This document shows, one piece after another, positions 17,728-27,160 of a stretch of 64,000 nucleotides of DNA. Numbering within the stretch: the first letter of the stretch is position 1; each line of letters opens with the position of its first letter. Source of the stretch: Pseudalgibacter ostreae (GTDB lineage: Bacteria; Bacteroidota; Bacteroidia; Flavobacteriales; Flavobacteriaceae); the NCBI RefSeq assembly GCF_042427585.1, contig NZ_JBHMFC010000008.1:73339-137338 (forward strand), in the 5' to 3' direction. The notes under the pieces were generated by a model, which had not been told where the DNA came from, ran no database searches, and saw nothing but the letters and a program-made list of their open reading frames with translations. A program made the translations under genes and the position numbers.

Positions 17728-18906
17728 ATGCACAAAGAAGTCGTTATTGTATCTGCAGCAAGAACTCCAATAGGAAGTTTCATGGGAGCATTATCTACTA
17801 TCCCTGCTCCAAAACTTGGTGCTATTGCCATTCAAGCTGCTTTAGAAAAAATAGATTTAAAACCAGAGCTTGTAGAGGAGGTTATCATGGGCAATGTAGT
17901 GCAAGCTGGCGAAGGTCAAGCGCCAGCAAGACAAGCTGCTTTATTTGCAGGGATCCCTAACCATGTACCATGTACAACCGTTAATAAAGTGTGTGCCTCA
18001 GGAATGAAAGCCATTATGCAAGCGGCTCAAGCCATCGCATTAGGAGATATTGAGGTTGCGGTTGCTGGTGGTATGGAAAACATGAGTTTAATTCCCCATT
18101 ATATGTATGCTAGAACCGCCACTAAATTTGGCCCTTCCACTATAATCGATGGAATGCAAAAAGATGGATTAATAGATGCGTATGACCAAAACGCTATGGG
18201 GGTTTGTGCCGATTTATGTGCTAATGAATATCAATTTACTCGTGAGGAACAAGACGCGTATGCTATACAATCCTATAAACGATCTGCAGCAGCCTGGGAG
18301 GCTGGAAAATTTAATAATGAGATAGCCCCTGTTAAAGTACCTCAACGTCGTGGAGAGCCTGTAATAGTTGTTAAGGACGAAGAGTTTACCCATGTTAGTA
18401 TGACTAAAATATCTGAACTGCGTCCAGCATTCTCAAAAGACGGCACTGTAACTGCCGCAAACGCTTCTACTATAAATGATGGTGCGGCAGCTTTGGTGTT
18501 AATGAGTAAAGAAAAAGCTGAAGCATTAGGACTAACGCCATTAGCAACGATAAAAGGCTATGCCGATGCTGCACAGGATCCTAAATGGTTTACTACCGCT
18601 CCAGCTAAAGCTTTACCTATAGCATTGGCCAAAGCTAAAATTTCTATAGACGATGTGGAATATTTTGAATTAAATGAAGCCTTTGCCGTTGTTGGCTTGG
18701 CGAACATTAAGTTACTAGGCCTAGATAATAACCGTGTAAACGTAAATGGCGGCGCCGTATCCTTAGGACATCCTTTAGGCTGTTCGGGTGCTAGAATTTT
18801 AGTAACCCTTCTGAATGTATTGGAACAGCACCATGCAAAAATTGGTGCTGCTGCTATCTGCAATGGAGGCGGAGGCGCTTCTGCTTTAATTATTGAACGC
18901 CACTAA
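17728..18906 (+). CDS. Acetyl-CoA C-acetyltransferase (thiolase)
   Basis: A 392-residue thiolase that condenses two acetyl-CoA or cleaves acetoacyl-CoA. The nucleophilic Cys is in NKVCASGMKAI (about residue 90). The C-terminal catalytic His and Cys are in GGAVSLGHPLGCSGAR (about 344-359) and ICNGGGGASA (about 378). MENMSLIPHYM marks the covering loop. The length and the PTRTPIG-like start AARTPIGSFMGAL suit a biosynthetic-type thiolase, though the direction in vivo is not decided by sequence. It is monocistronic in appearance. Confidence 0.95.
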   Translation: MHKEVVIVSAARTPIGSFMGALSTIPAPKLGAIAIQAALEKIDLKPELVEEVIMGNVVQAGEGQAPARQAALFAGIPNHVPCTTVNKVCASGMKAIMQAAQAIALGDIEVAVAGGMENMSLIPHYMYARTATKFGPSTIIDGMQKDGLIDAYDQNAMGVCADLCANEYQFTREEQDAYAIQSYKRSAAAWEAGKFNNEIAPVKVPQRRGEPVIVVKDEEFTHVSMTKISELRPAFSKDGTVTAANASTINDGAAALVLMSKEKAEALGLTPLATIKGYADAAQDPKWFTTAPAKALPIALAKAKISIDDVEYFELNEAFAVVGLANIKLLGLDNNRVNVNGGAVSLGHPLGCSGARILVTLLNVLEQHHAKIGAAAICNGGGGASALIIERH

Positions 18907-19034
18907 ATATTAAATAGTTCTATCGTGTTTGTAATTATTATGAAATATTTTTTAAAATCTGTATTTAACCGTATCAAATGGTGTTCAAAACGTGAGCAAC
19001 ACCTAAATAATTAATAGCAATATATTGAACCTGT

Positions 19035-19784
19035 ATGCAATACGGAATATGTAATTTAAGCATTGCGCCTTTAAGATTTGAAGCTTCGGATGCTAGCGAA
19101 TTGGTTTCGCAACTTCTATATGGCGATCACTTTAAAGTATTAGAGCAACGAAAATCTTGGAGTAAAATACGGCTTGCCTATGATAAATATGAAGGCTGGA
19201 TTGACAATAAACAATACTTAGAAATCACTGAGGAACAATATACCGGCTTACAGCTTGCAGCCCCAAAGCTTTCGTTAGATTTAGTGGAGTTTATTGAAGA
19301 TGAGAGGGGGCAGCTCTACCCTATCTTACTAGGGTCTTCCTTAAACGGGCTATCCCTATTAAACCATTCACATGATAGCCCTTTTACACAAGGTGAACAG
19401 CCTAAAAAAAACTTGATCCCAACCGCCTATTCATATTTAAATTCACCATATCTGTGGGGAGGAAAAACACCTTTTGGCATCGATTGTTCCGGATTCACAC
19501 AAATGGTTTATAAATTAAATGGATTTAAGTTGTTGCGGGATGCTTCACAGCAAGCTACCCAAGGTGAAGCTTTAAGTTTTATTGAAGAAAGTGAGCCTGG
19601 AGATTTAGCTTTTTTTGATAATAATGAAGGGGTTATTACCCATGTAGGAATTATTATGGAGGATAACTACATTATACATGCCCATGGCAAAGTAAGAGTG
19701 GACCGCTTAGACCATTCGGGCATATACAATGTGGACAAAAACATGCACACGCACAAACTTCGTGTCATTAAAAAAATAGTATAA
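19035..19784 (+). CDS. NlpC/P60 (C40) peptidase with N-terminal SH3-like domain
   Basis: The 249-residue protein has a bacterial SH3 region (about 1-75, YGDHFKVLEQRKSWSKIRL...GWIDNKQY) and a C-terminal NlpC/P60 cysteine peptidase domain (about 125-249). The catalytic Cys lies in FGIDCSGFTQMVY (about 155), and the His in GVITHVGIIM (about 205), followed by IIHAHGKVRVD. Such enzymes cut D-Glu-DAP-type peptide links in peptidoglycan stems. I see no signal peptide, so it may act on imported muropeptides, as YkfC does. A terminator follows directly. Confidence 0.9.
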   Translation: MQYGICNLSIAPLRFEASDASELVSQLLYGDHFKVLEQRKSWSKIRLAYDKYEGWIDNKQYLEITEEQYTGLQLAAPKLSLDLVEFIEDERGQLYPILLGSSLNGLSLLNHSHDSPFTQGEQPKKNLIPTAYSYLNSPYLWGGKTPFGIDCSGFTQMVYKLNGFKLLRDASQQATQGEALSFIEESEPGDLAFFDNNEGVITHVGIIMEDNYIIHAHGKVRVDRLDHSGIYNVDKNMHTHKLRVIKKIV

Positions 19785-19811
19785 AAAAAGCCGCTATTTG
19801 CGGCTTTTTTA
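19783..19811. terminator. Bidirectional rho-independent terminator
   Basis: AAAAAAGCCGC, loop TATTT, GCGGCTTTTTT is a perfect stem with T-tracts on both strands. It serves the NlpC gene (+) and the convergent TPR gene (-). Confidence 0.92.
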
Positions 19812-19841
19812 TTTATAAATTAAAATACAACTAAAGGCACT

Positions 19842-21086
19842 TTATTCAAGGGCTTCTACTTTAGCTTTCATATCTTTATAATTATCGGTCTCACCTAATA
19901 TGCTATAAATGTTCATTAAGGTTTTTGCAGCATCGATATTTTCAGGATTGATTTCAAGCGCTTTCGTTAAATATGGCAACGCATCTCTATAAAGTTGTTG
20001 GCGTGCTTCTTTTAACTCATCGTAACGTAGATTATCCTTTTTAGAATTACCCAAACCATTCATTTCTTTCACATACACTTCCTCTTCTCCTAATATTAAA
20101 GCTGCCAAGTTTATATAAGCGTTAACATATTTCGGATCCAATTCTACAGCTTTCTTGTAATATTTTTTAGCAGAATCAATATCTCCAGATTCTGATGCAA
20201 TAACCCCAAGGTTATATTGCAACTCTGGATTCGCTGGATCTTTTTTAGTCGCTTCTTCAATTAAAGCTCTAAAACCTTCTCTATTGCCAAGTTTAAGCTG
20301 TAAGTCTGCTTCAACCAATAATAAGTTCAAGTCGTCTGGATTTTCTTTTCGTGCTTCCTTCAAAGCCGTTATGGCTTTCTCATCATCGCCATTGGACTTA
20401 TAAATTAAAGCGATGTTTTTTACAATTTCAGCTTTTTTAGACTCCGAAACCTTCTGAGTAGGATTGACGTGGGTCTTTGCCTTAACTGAAAGATCCCGCA
20501 TTTCTTTACTTTGAAAAACCTCTTGCTCTTTGGTTTCACTGTTAACAGCTAAGTATTGCTTTTCAACACCTGTATAACCTAAATCTTTAAGTTCTTCATA
20601 TAAAACTAAAGCCCGGTTATAATCTGGGACACTAATCGCCGTACTTGCAGCATAGTATAAGTAAGTGGTATCTTTAGGAGATAATCGATATATTTTCTCA
20701 AAGTAATCAGAACTTCCTACATAATCTTTACTCTCATAAGCTTTATTACCGCGCTCTAATAATTTATTTATCATATCGCGTTTTAAATCTTTCACTTCTT
20801 GCCCATAACCCGCTTTAACGTTATTAAGACTTTCCAAAGCCTTATCAAAATCGGCATTGGAGCCTGCCCCATTCGCATATAATGCTTGTCCAAAAAGATA
20901 ATAGTACTGAGCCTCCTGCTTACCATCCATTTCGGACATTGCTGATTTAGCCTGATTTAAAGCTGCTTTTGCTTCAGCATAATTGTTTCCTTTAATTGCT
21001 TTTTCAGCAGTTCTCAATTCCTTTTTTTGTGCGAAGGAAAATACACATGCTGAAAACGCTAAAGTTATAATAACTCGATTTTTCAT
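19842..21086 (-). CDS. Secreted tetratricopeptide-repeat protein
   Basis: The 414-residue protein starts MKNRVIITLAFSACVFSFAQ, a signal peptide cleaved after about residue 20. TPR helices run through the rest, for example AEKAIKGNNYAEAKAALNQA and later LQYNLGVIASESGDIDSAKKYYKKAVELDP. I chose ATG 21086 over upstream in-frame ATGs because it begins the signal peptide and lies 16 bases after the gyrA stop. Co-transcription with gyrA is likely and common in flavobacteria. A periplasmic scaffold role is inferred; no enzyme motif is present. Confidence 0.88.
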   Translation of the reverse strand: MKNRVIITLAFSACVFSFAQKKELRTAEKAIKGNNYAEAKAALNQAKSAMSEMDGKQEAQYYYLFGQALYANGAGSNADFDKALESLNNVKAGYGQEVKDLKRDMINKLLERGNKAYESKDYVGSSDYFEKIYRLSPKDTTYLYYAASTAISVPDYNRALVLYEELKDLGYTGVEKQYLAVNSETKEQEVFQSKEMRDLSVKAKTHVNPTQKVSESKKAEIVKNIALIYKSNGDDEKAITALKEARKENPDDLNLLLVEADLQLKLGNREGFRALIEEATKKDPANPELQYNLGVIASESGDIDSAKKYYKKAVELDPKYVNAYINLAALILGEEEVYVKEMNGLGNSKKDNLRYDELKEARQQLYRDALPYLTKALEINPENIDAAKTLMNIYSILGETDNYKDMKAKVEALE

Positions 21087-21102
21087 ATTCTTAATATTTA
21101 AT

Positions 21103-23667
21103 TTAATTGTCATTACTTGTTTCGTCTTGGGAATTATCAAGAGTTGTGCCATCTTCTAATCTGTCTAATTCATCATCACCCTCCAGAATATCCATAACCT
21201 CTTCTTCCTCATGCATAACTTTAGCCACTGCTGCTATAGAGTCCCCGTTTTTAAGGTTTATAAGCTTCACACCCTGTGTAGCTCTTCCCATAACCCTTAG
21301 GTCTTTCACACCCAATCTTATGGCTATACCCGATTTATTGATAATCATTAGATCATCCGTATCCGATACACTTTTTATAGCGACCAATTTTCCGGTTTTT
21401 TCGGTTATAGAAATAGTTTTCACACCTTTTCCACCACGGTTTGTTATTCTATAAACAGGTTCTCCATCTTCGGGATCATCGATATAAGTACGTTTACCAT
21501 ACCCATTTTCCGAAACAACCAACACCGATTCTTCTTGCGGATTTTCAATAGTTATCATGCCAATAACTTCATCAGTATCGTTATCCAGCCTAATGCCGCG
21601 AACACCGGAAGCACTACGCCCCATAGGACGGGTTTTTGCTTCTTCAAAACGGATGGCTTTACCAGATTTTAAAGCTAACATGACTTGGCTTTCTCCCGTT
21701 GTTAATCTCGCTTCCAGTAAAATATCATCCTCTTTTATAGTAATGGCATTAATACCGTTTGTTCTTGGTCTCGAGTACTGCTCTAAAGAAGTTTTCTTAA
21801 CTTGACCATTTTTAGTAGCCATAATGACATAATGGCTATTAATGTAATCTTCATCCTTTAAATCTTTTGTACAAATAAATGCTTTCACATTATCATCTTG
21901 CTCAATGTTTATTAGATTCTGAATGGCTCTACCCTTAGAGGTTTTACTGCCTTCTGGAATTTCGTAAACACGCATCCAGAAACATTTTCCCTTTTGAGTG
22001 AAGAACAACATATATTGATGATTTGTACCTACAAATAAATGTTCTAAGAAATCTTCATTACGTGTGGTAGACGCTTTTTGCCCTACACCACCTCTGTTTT
22101 GTGTTTTGTATTCATTTAAAGACGTGCGTTTAATATAACCTGCATGAGAAATGGTAATAACCACTTGCTCATCGGGTATCATATCTTCAATACTAAGATC
22201 ACCTCCTGCATATTCAATCACAGAACGACGCTCATCACCGTATTTATCTTTAACCACAAGCAATTCGTCTTTAATGATTTCCATACGCCGCTCTTTATTG
22301 GCCAAGATATCTTTTAAATCTTCTATGGTTTTCATTAACTCTTCGTATTCAGCCCTTAGCTTATCCTGTTCTAAACCAGTAAGTTGACGCAGACGCATCT
22401 CTACAATGGCTTTTGCTTGAATTTCTGAAAGCTCAAAACGTGCAATTAATTTTTCACGAGCTTCATCCGCATTCGAAGATCCCCGTATTAAAGCGATAAC
22501 CTCATCAATATTGTCGGAAGCTATAATCAAGCCTTCCAATATATGGGCACGCTCTTCAGCTTTACGCAATTCGTAAGTCGTTCTTCTTACCACGACATCA
22601 TGTCGGTGTTCCACAAAGTATTGAATCATATCTTTCAGATTCAGCAATTGCGGACGGCCTTTTACTAAGGCAATGTTATTGACACTAAAAGAAGACTGCA
22701 ATGCAGTAAACTTATAAAGTTTATTCAAAACAATATTAGGTACAGCATCACGTTTTAAAACATATACGATACGCATACCATTTCTATCGGACTCGTCACG
22801 AATGGTGGCAATACCATCCATTTTCTTTTCGTTTACCAAATCAGCAGTCTTTTTTATCATCTCTGCTTTATTGACTTGATACGGTATTTCTGTTACGATA
22901 ATACACTCCCGCCCTTGAACCTCTTCTATAATGGCTTTCGCACGCATTACTACACGTCCGCGCCCCGTTAAAAAAGCTTCTTTCACACCATCATAGCCAT
23001 AAATAATTCCTCCCGTAGGGAAATCTGGCGCTTTAACGTGTTTTATAAGTTCCTCTATTTCTATATCATGGTTTTCAATATAAGCAACTATACCATCTAC
23101 AACTTCACTTAAGTTATGAGGCGGCATATTAGTAGCCATACCAACAGCAATACCTGAAGCTCCATTTACCAATAGTCCCGGAATACGAGTTGGCAACACC
23201 TTAGGCTCATGCAATGTATCATCAAAGTTAAGCTGAAGATCTACAGTTTCTTTATCAATATCCGCAAGCATGTCTTCAGATATTTTTCGCATACGGGCTT
23301 CTGTATAACGCATGGCCGCCGGGCTATCACCATCGATAGACCCAAAGTTACCCTGCCCATCTACCAGCATGTAACGCAAGCTCCACTCTTGGGCCATACG
23401 TACCATCGCATCGTATACGGATGTATCACCATGAGGGTGGTACTTACCTAAAACCTCTCCAACAATTCTCGCTGATTTTTTATGTGCGGTATTTGATCTA
23501 ATCCCTAATTCATGCATACCGAAAAGCACACGGCGGTGCACCGGTTTCAAACCATCTCTTACATCTGGCAAAGCACGTGACACAATGACCGACATTGAAT
23601 AATCAATGTAAGCCGATTTCATTTCATCTTCAATGTTAATAGGGATGAGTTTTTCTCCTTCTGTCAT
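21103..23667 (-). CDS. gyrA: DNA gyrase subunit A
   Basis: GyrA breaks and rejoins DNA in the A2B2 gyrase that introduces negative supercoils. The 854 residues include the N-terminal winged-helix domain with RALPDVRDGLKPVHRR, catalytic Tyr Y121 in AAMRYTEARM, and the C-terminal beta-pinwheel with a degenerate GyrA box NRGGVGQK, which marks gyrase rather than ParC. The quinolone region reads HPHGDTSVYDAMVRMAQ, so Thr82 occupies the position of E. coli Ser83. The acidic tail DGDDELDRLEDG-like segment is typical. It precedes the TPR gene on the same strand and is divergent from clpC. Confidence 0.97.
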   Translation of the reverse strand: MTEGEKLIPINIEDEMKSAYIDYSMSVIVSRALPDVRDGLKPVHRRVLFGMHELGIRSNTAHKKSARIVGEVLGKYHPHGDTSVYDAMVRMAQEWSLRYMLVDGQGNFGSIDGDSPAAMRYTEARMRKISEDMLADIDKETVDLQLNFDDTLHEPKVLPTRIPGLLVNGASGIAVGMATNMPPHNLSEVVDGIVAYIENHDIEIEELIKHVKAPDFPTGGIIYGYDGVKEAFLTGRGRVVMRAKAIIEEVQGRECIIVTEIPYQVNKAEMIKKTADLVNEKKMDGIATIRDESDRNGMRIVYVLKRDAVPNIVLNKLYKFTALQSSFSVNNIALVKGRPQLLNLKDMIQYFVEHRHDVVVRRTTYELRKAEERAHILEGLIIASDNIDEVIALIRGSSNADEAREKLIARFELSEIQAKAIVEMRLRQLTGLEQDKLRAEYEELMKTIEDLKDILANKERRMEIIKDELLVVKDKYGDERRSVIEYAGGDLSIEDMIPDEQVVITISHAGYIKRTSLNEYKTQNRGGVGQKASTTRNEDFLEHLFVGTNHQYMLFFTQKGKCFWMRVYEIPEGSKTSKGRAIQNLINIEQDDNVKAFICTKDLKDEDYINSHYVIMATKNGQVKKTSLEQYSRPRTNGINAITIKEDDILLEARLTTGESQVMLALKSGKAIRFEEAKTRPMGRSASGVRGIRLDNDTDEVIGMITIENPQEESVLVVSENGYGKRTYIDDPEDGEPVYRITNRGGKGVKTISITEKTGKLVAIKSVSDTDDLMIINKSGIAIRLGVKDLRVMGRATQGVKLINLKNGDSIAAVAKVMHEEEEVMDILEGDDELDRLEDGTTLDNSQDETSNDN

Positions 23668-23929
23668 AAATAAATTATTAAGATGTTTTTTAAAATTTCA
23701 AAACGTGCTAAGTTAACCATTTCCACAGTCATAGTAGGGTTTTTACTAAGCTTTTTTCGTGTTTTTTATTAACAATTTAATCCTGTTTTTTCGTTAATAA
23801 GTTAAAGGTCTAAAATTTTGATTTTATAAAGTTTTTTTCGTCAATTAGCAACTTACTTACATTTTAAGGTATAGTTTTTGCCATTAGTAAAATGTTTTAG
23901 TATTTTTAATGCAGAAAGGAAACTTAATT

Positions 23930-26476
23930 ATGGACGATAATTTTTCACCCAGAGTAAAAGATGTTATTGCATACAGCAAAGAAGAAGCGATGCGTTTAGG
24001 CCACGACTTTATAGGTACCGAACATTTAATGCTCGGCCTACTTCGAGATGGCAACGGCAAAGCAATCAATATACTGAATGCTTTAGACATTGATTTAAAT
24101 CATTTAAGACGAAAAGTAGAAATATTGAGCCCCGCCAACCCAAATATACCTGTAATTTCAAATCAAAAAAAGAACTTACATTTAACTAGGCAAGCAGAGC
24201 GTGCTTTAAAAACCACATTTTTAGAAGCGAAGCTATTTCAAAGTAATTCTATAAATACCGCACATTTACTGTTGTGTATTTTAAGAAATGAAAACGACCC
24301 CACTACCAAGCTTCTAAATAAACTTAAAGTGGATTACGACAATGTTAAAGAACAATTCAAACTCATGATTACAAACGACAACGACTACATAGAACCAAAG
24401 GCCCAGTCTTTTCAAGATGATGACACTTCGCCAGAGGATTCCTCCAAAGACAACCTTTTTAGCACTCCAACAGGGAAAACTAACAAAAAATCTAAAACAC
24501 CTGTTCTAGATAACTTTGGACGCGACCTAACGGCCATGGCCGAGGAAGGAAAACTAGATCCAGTGGTAGGGCGCGAAAAAGAAATTGAACGGGTTTCGCA
24601 AATTTTAAGCAGAAGAAAGAAAAATAACCCGTTACTTATTGGTGAACCTGGTGTTGGTAAATCTGCAATTGCCGAAGGTTTAGCCCTGAGAATAACAAAA
24701 CGAAAAGTATCCCGTATCCTTTTTAACAAACGCGTGGTGACTTTAGATTTGGCAAGCTTGGTGGCTGGCACAAAATATCGTGGCCAATTTGAAGAACGGA
24801 TGAAAGCCGTCATGAACGAACTTGAAAAAAATGACGATGTCATCCTCTTTATAGACGAAATCCACACTATTGTTGGGGCTGGCGGCGCTACAGGAAGCTT
24901 AGATGCTTCCAATATGTTCAAGCCTGCTTTAGCACGTGGTGAAATTCAATGTATTGGCGCCACCACTTTAGATGAATACAGACAGTATATAGAAAAAGAT
25001 GGTGCTTTAGAGCGTCGTTTCCAAAAAGTCATTATAGAGCCTACAACGGTTGAAGAAACCATTGAAATCCTTAACAACATTAAAGGGAAATATGAGGAGC
25101 ACCATAATGTGGATTATACTCCAGAAGCGATTGAAGCTTGTGTAAGGTTAACCAATCGCTACATGACAGAGCGTTTTTTACCAGACAAAGCCATTGATGC
25201 TTTGGATGAAGCAGGATCTCGTGTCCATATAACCAATATCGAAGTTCCTAAGCAAATAATTGAACTGGAAAATCAATTGGAGGCGATTAAAGAAACCAAA
25301 AATGCGGTTGTAAAAAAGCAAAAATATGAAGAGGCCGCAAAGCTTAGGGACGACGAGAAGCGTCTTGAAAAAGAATTGGCCATTGCTCAAGAAAAATGGG
25401 AAGAAGACACCAAACAAAATCGTGAAATTGTAACGGAAGACAATGTTGCAGATGTGGTATCTATGATTACCGGCATCCCTGTTAACAGAATCGCCCAAAC
25501 AGAAATTAACAAACTAGCATTATTGCCAGAATTGATTAGAGGCAAAGTTATTGGCCAAGACGAGGCTGTTGCAAAGGTCGTAAAGGCCATACAGCGTAAT
25601 CGTGCAGGACTTAAAGACCCCAATAAGCCCATTGGCTCATTTATATTTTTAGGGCAAACAGGCGTAGGGAAAACACAGTTGGCCAAAGTACTGTCTAAAG
25701 AATTATTTGACAATGATGATGCACTGATTAGAATCGACATGAGCGAATATATGGAGAAGTTCGCAATCTCTAGATTAGTGGGTGCACCTCCAGGCTACGT
25801 CGGTTACGAAGAAGGTGGGCAATTAACAGAAAAAGTAAGACGAAAACCTTATGCAGTCATTCTTTTAGATGAAATAGAGAAAGCACATCCAGATGTATTC
25901 AATATGCTGCTACAAGTATTAGACGATGGTTTTCTAACAGATAGCCTAGGCAGAAAAATTGATTTCAGAAACACGATTATCATCATGACCTCTAATATTG
26001 GAGCTAGAAAATTAAAAGATTTTGGATCTGGTATCGGTTTTGGCACCGCTTCTCAAAAAGCACAGGAAGACGCTAATGCTAGAAGTGTAATTGAAAATGC
26101 ATTGAAAAAATCTTTTGCCCCAGAATTTTTAAATAGAATTGATGATGTTGTGGTATTCAATCCTTTAGAAAAAGAACATATCAGTAAAATTATCGATATA
26201 GAGCTTAATAAGCTACTTATTAGAATTAAAGATTTAGGCTATACTTTAAAATTAAGCGACCCAGCTAAGGCCTATATTGCCGAAAAAGGCTTTGATAAGC
26301 AGTATGGTGCAAGACCACTAAAAAGAGCTATTCAAAAATATATTGAAGACACTTTAGCGGAAGAAATTGTGGCATCACATGTAGATGAAGGCGATGAAAT
26401 CCTTATCGATTTGGATGACAAAACAAACGAATTGAATGTGGAAATCAAAAAAGCCGAAAAATCAACAGAATCTTAA
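23930..26476 (+). CDS. clpC: ATP-dependent Clp protease ATPase ClpC
   Basis: ClpC unfolds substrates and feeds them to ClpP. The 848-residue protein has an N-terminal double Clp-N domain (1-145), AAA+ module 1 with Walker A GEPGVGKSAIAEG and Walker B FIDEIHTI, a UVR-type coiled middle domain (about 415-465, KQKYEEAAKLRDDEKRLEKEL), AAA+ module 2 with GQTGVGKTQLAK and a Clp D2-small C-terminal domain. The start was set at ATG 23930 (MDDNFSPRVKD), the usual flavobacterial beginning, rather than ATG 23909. It has an AGAAAGGAAA stretch upstream, one of the few Shine-Dalgarno-like signals in the window. Confidence 0.95.
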   Translation: MDDNFSPRVKDVIAYSKEEAMRLGHDFIGTEHLMLGLLRDGNGKAINILNALDIDLNHLRRKVEILSPANPNIPVISNQKKNLHLTRQAERALKTTFLEAKLFQSNSINTAHLLLCILRNENDPTTKLLNKLKVDYDNVKEQFKLMITNDNDYIEPKAQSFQDDDTSPEDSSKDNLFSTPTGKTNKKSKTPVLDNFGRDLTAMAEEGKLDPVVGREKEIERVSQILSRRKKNNPLLIGEPGVGKSAIAEGLALRITKRKVSRILFNKRVVTLDLASLVAGTKYRGQFEERMKAVMNELEKNDDVILFIDEIHTIVGAGGATGSLDASNMFKPALARGEIQCIGATTLDEYRQYIEKDGALERRFQKVIIEPTTVEETIEILNNIKGKYEEHHNVDYTPEAIEACVRLTNRYMTERFLPDKAIDALDEAGSRVHITNIEVPKQIIELENQLEAIKETKNAVVKKQKYEEAAKLRDDEKRLEKELAIAQEKWEEDTKQNREIVTEDNVADVVSMITGIPVNRIAQTEINKLALLPELIRGKVIGQDEAVAKVVKAIQRNRAGLKDPNKPIGSFIFLGQTGVGKTQLAKVLSKELFDNDDALIRIDMSEYMEKFAISRLVGAPPGYVGYEEGGQLTEKVRRKPYAVILLDEIEKAHPDVFNMLLQVLDDGFLTDSLGRKIDFRNTIIIMTSNIGARKLKDFGSGIGFGTASQKAQEDANARSVIENALKKSFAPEFLNRIDDVVVFNPLEKEHISKIIDIELNKLLIRIKDLGYTLKLSDPAKAYIAEKGFDKQYGARPLKRAIQKYIEDTLAEEIVASHVDEGDEILIDLDDKTNELNVEIKKAEKSTES

Positions 26477-26501
26477 AAATAGTATTACCTAACAATTCAA
26501 G

Positions 26502-26529
26502 AACCCAGAAAAAATTTCTGGGTTTTTTT
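26502..26529 (+). terminator. Terminator after clpC
   Basis: AACCCAGAAA and TTTCTGGGTT form a perfect ten-base stem followed by TTTTT. It lies between clpC and the convergent Lrp gene and is likely active in both directions. Confidence 0.88.
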
Positions 26530-26540
26530 ATATCCTTTTT

Positions 26541-27026
26541 TTAAATCGGCACACTATATGTATTCTTAATTTCTCCCATTACAAAAGTACTGTGCGCACT
26601 CCCTATATTTTGAATTCGCCCTAAACGATCTAAAACAAAATTTTGGTATTCTTTCATGTCTTTCACCAATATCTTCAAAAAAAAATCATAATCCCCAGAA
26701 ATATTATAGCACTCTACCACTTCATTTAAAGCTAAAATATCCTTAACTACTTGATCCCCTATTTCTCGCGTATGTTCCTTTAGGGTAATGTTACAAAATA
26801 TCATCAACCCCTTATTTAATTTTTCAGCATCCAAAACCGCTACATAACGCTTGATATACCCTCCTTTTTCCAACTTTTTTACCCGTTCAAAAACCGGTGT
26901 TGTAGATAAGTTTACTTTGGCGGCCAACTCTTTAGTCTTCAAGCTCGAATTGGCTTGTAAAAGTTTCAAAATTCGAATGTCGATGGCATCTAAAGTTGAT
27001 GTAGAATTATTTTCTATAAAACCCAT
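26541..27026 (-). CDS. Lrp/AsnC-family transcriptional regulator
   Basis: The 161-residue protein has the N-terminal winged helix-turn-helix (about 12-70, LDAIDIRILKLLQANSSLKTKELAAKVNLSTTPVFERVKKLE) and the C-terminal RAM/AsnC ligand-binding domain with YNISGDYDFFLKILVKDM. These proteins form octamers and respond to amino acids. It is divergent from metE across 134 bases, so control of methionine synthesis is the natural inference. It has its own TAnnTTTG box. Confidence 0.93.
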   Translation of the reverse strand: MGFIENNSTSTLDAIDIRILKLLQANSSLKTKELAAKVNLSTTPVFERVKKLEKGGYIKRYVAVLDAEKLNKGLMIFCNITLKEHTREIGDQVVKDILALNEVVECYNISGDYDFFLKILVKDMKEYQNFVLDRLGRIQNIGSAHSTFVMGEIKNTYSVPI

Positions 27027-27067
27027 AATTTACGCTTATCAATAGTTTATAAATCTCTTATTAACAG

Positions 27068-27075
27068 CAAAAATA
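27068..27075 (-). promoter_or_regulatory. -7 box of the lrp-like gene
   Basis: The reverse strand reads TATTTTTG, a match to TAnnTTTG, 42 bases before the start codon in the lrp/metE divergent region. Confidence 0.45.
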
Positions 27076-27126
27076 GTCTATTAACCTAAAAAAACAGCCT
27101 TATTATTTTATTTTATTCTTTAAACA

Positions 27127-27134
27127 TAACTTTG
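27127..27134 (+). promoter_or_regulatory. -7 box of metE
   Basis: TAACTTTG is a perfect TAnnTTTG box 27 bases before the metE ATG. The T-rich sequence about 20 bases upstream lacks a clean TTTG. The two start regions lie about 60 bases apart, a fitting target for the divergent Lrp regulator. Confidence 0.55.
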
Positions 27135-27160
27135 CTTAGACATTAAAACTACTTAAAATT

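Noticed and set aside
27027..27160. SAM or cobalamin riboswitch ahead of metE
   Set aside because: The leader after the -7 box is about 20 bases, too short for either aptamer.
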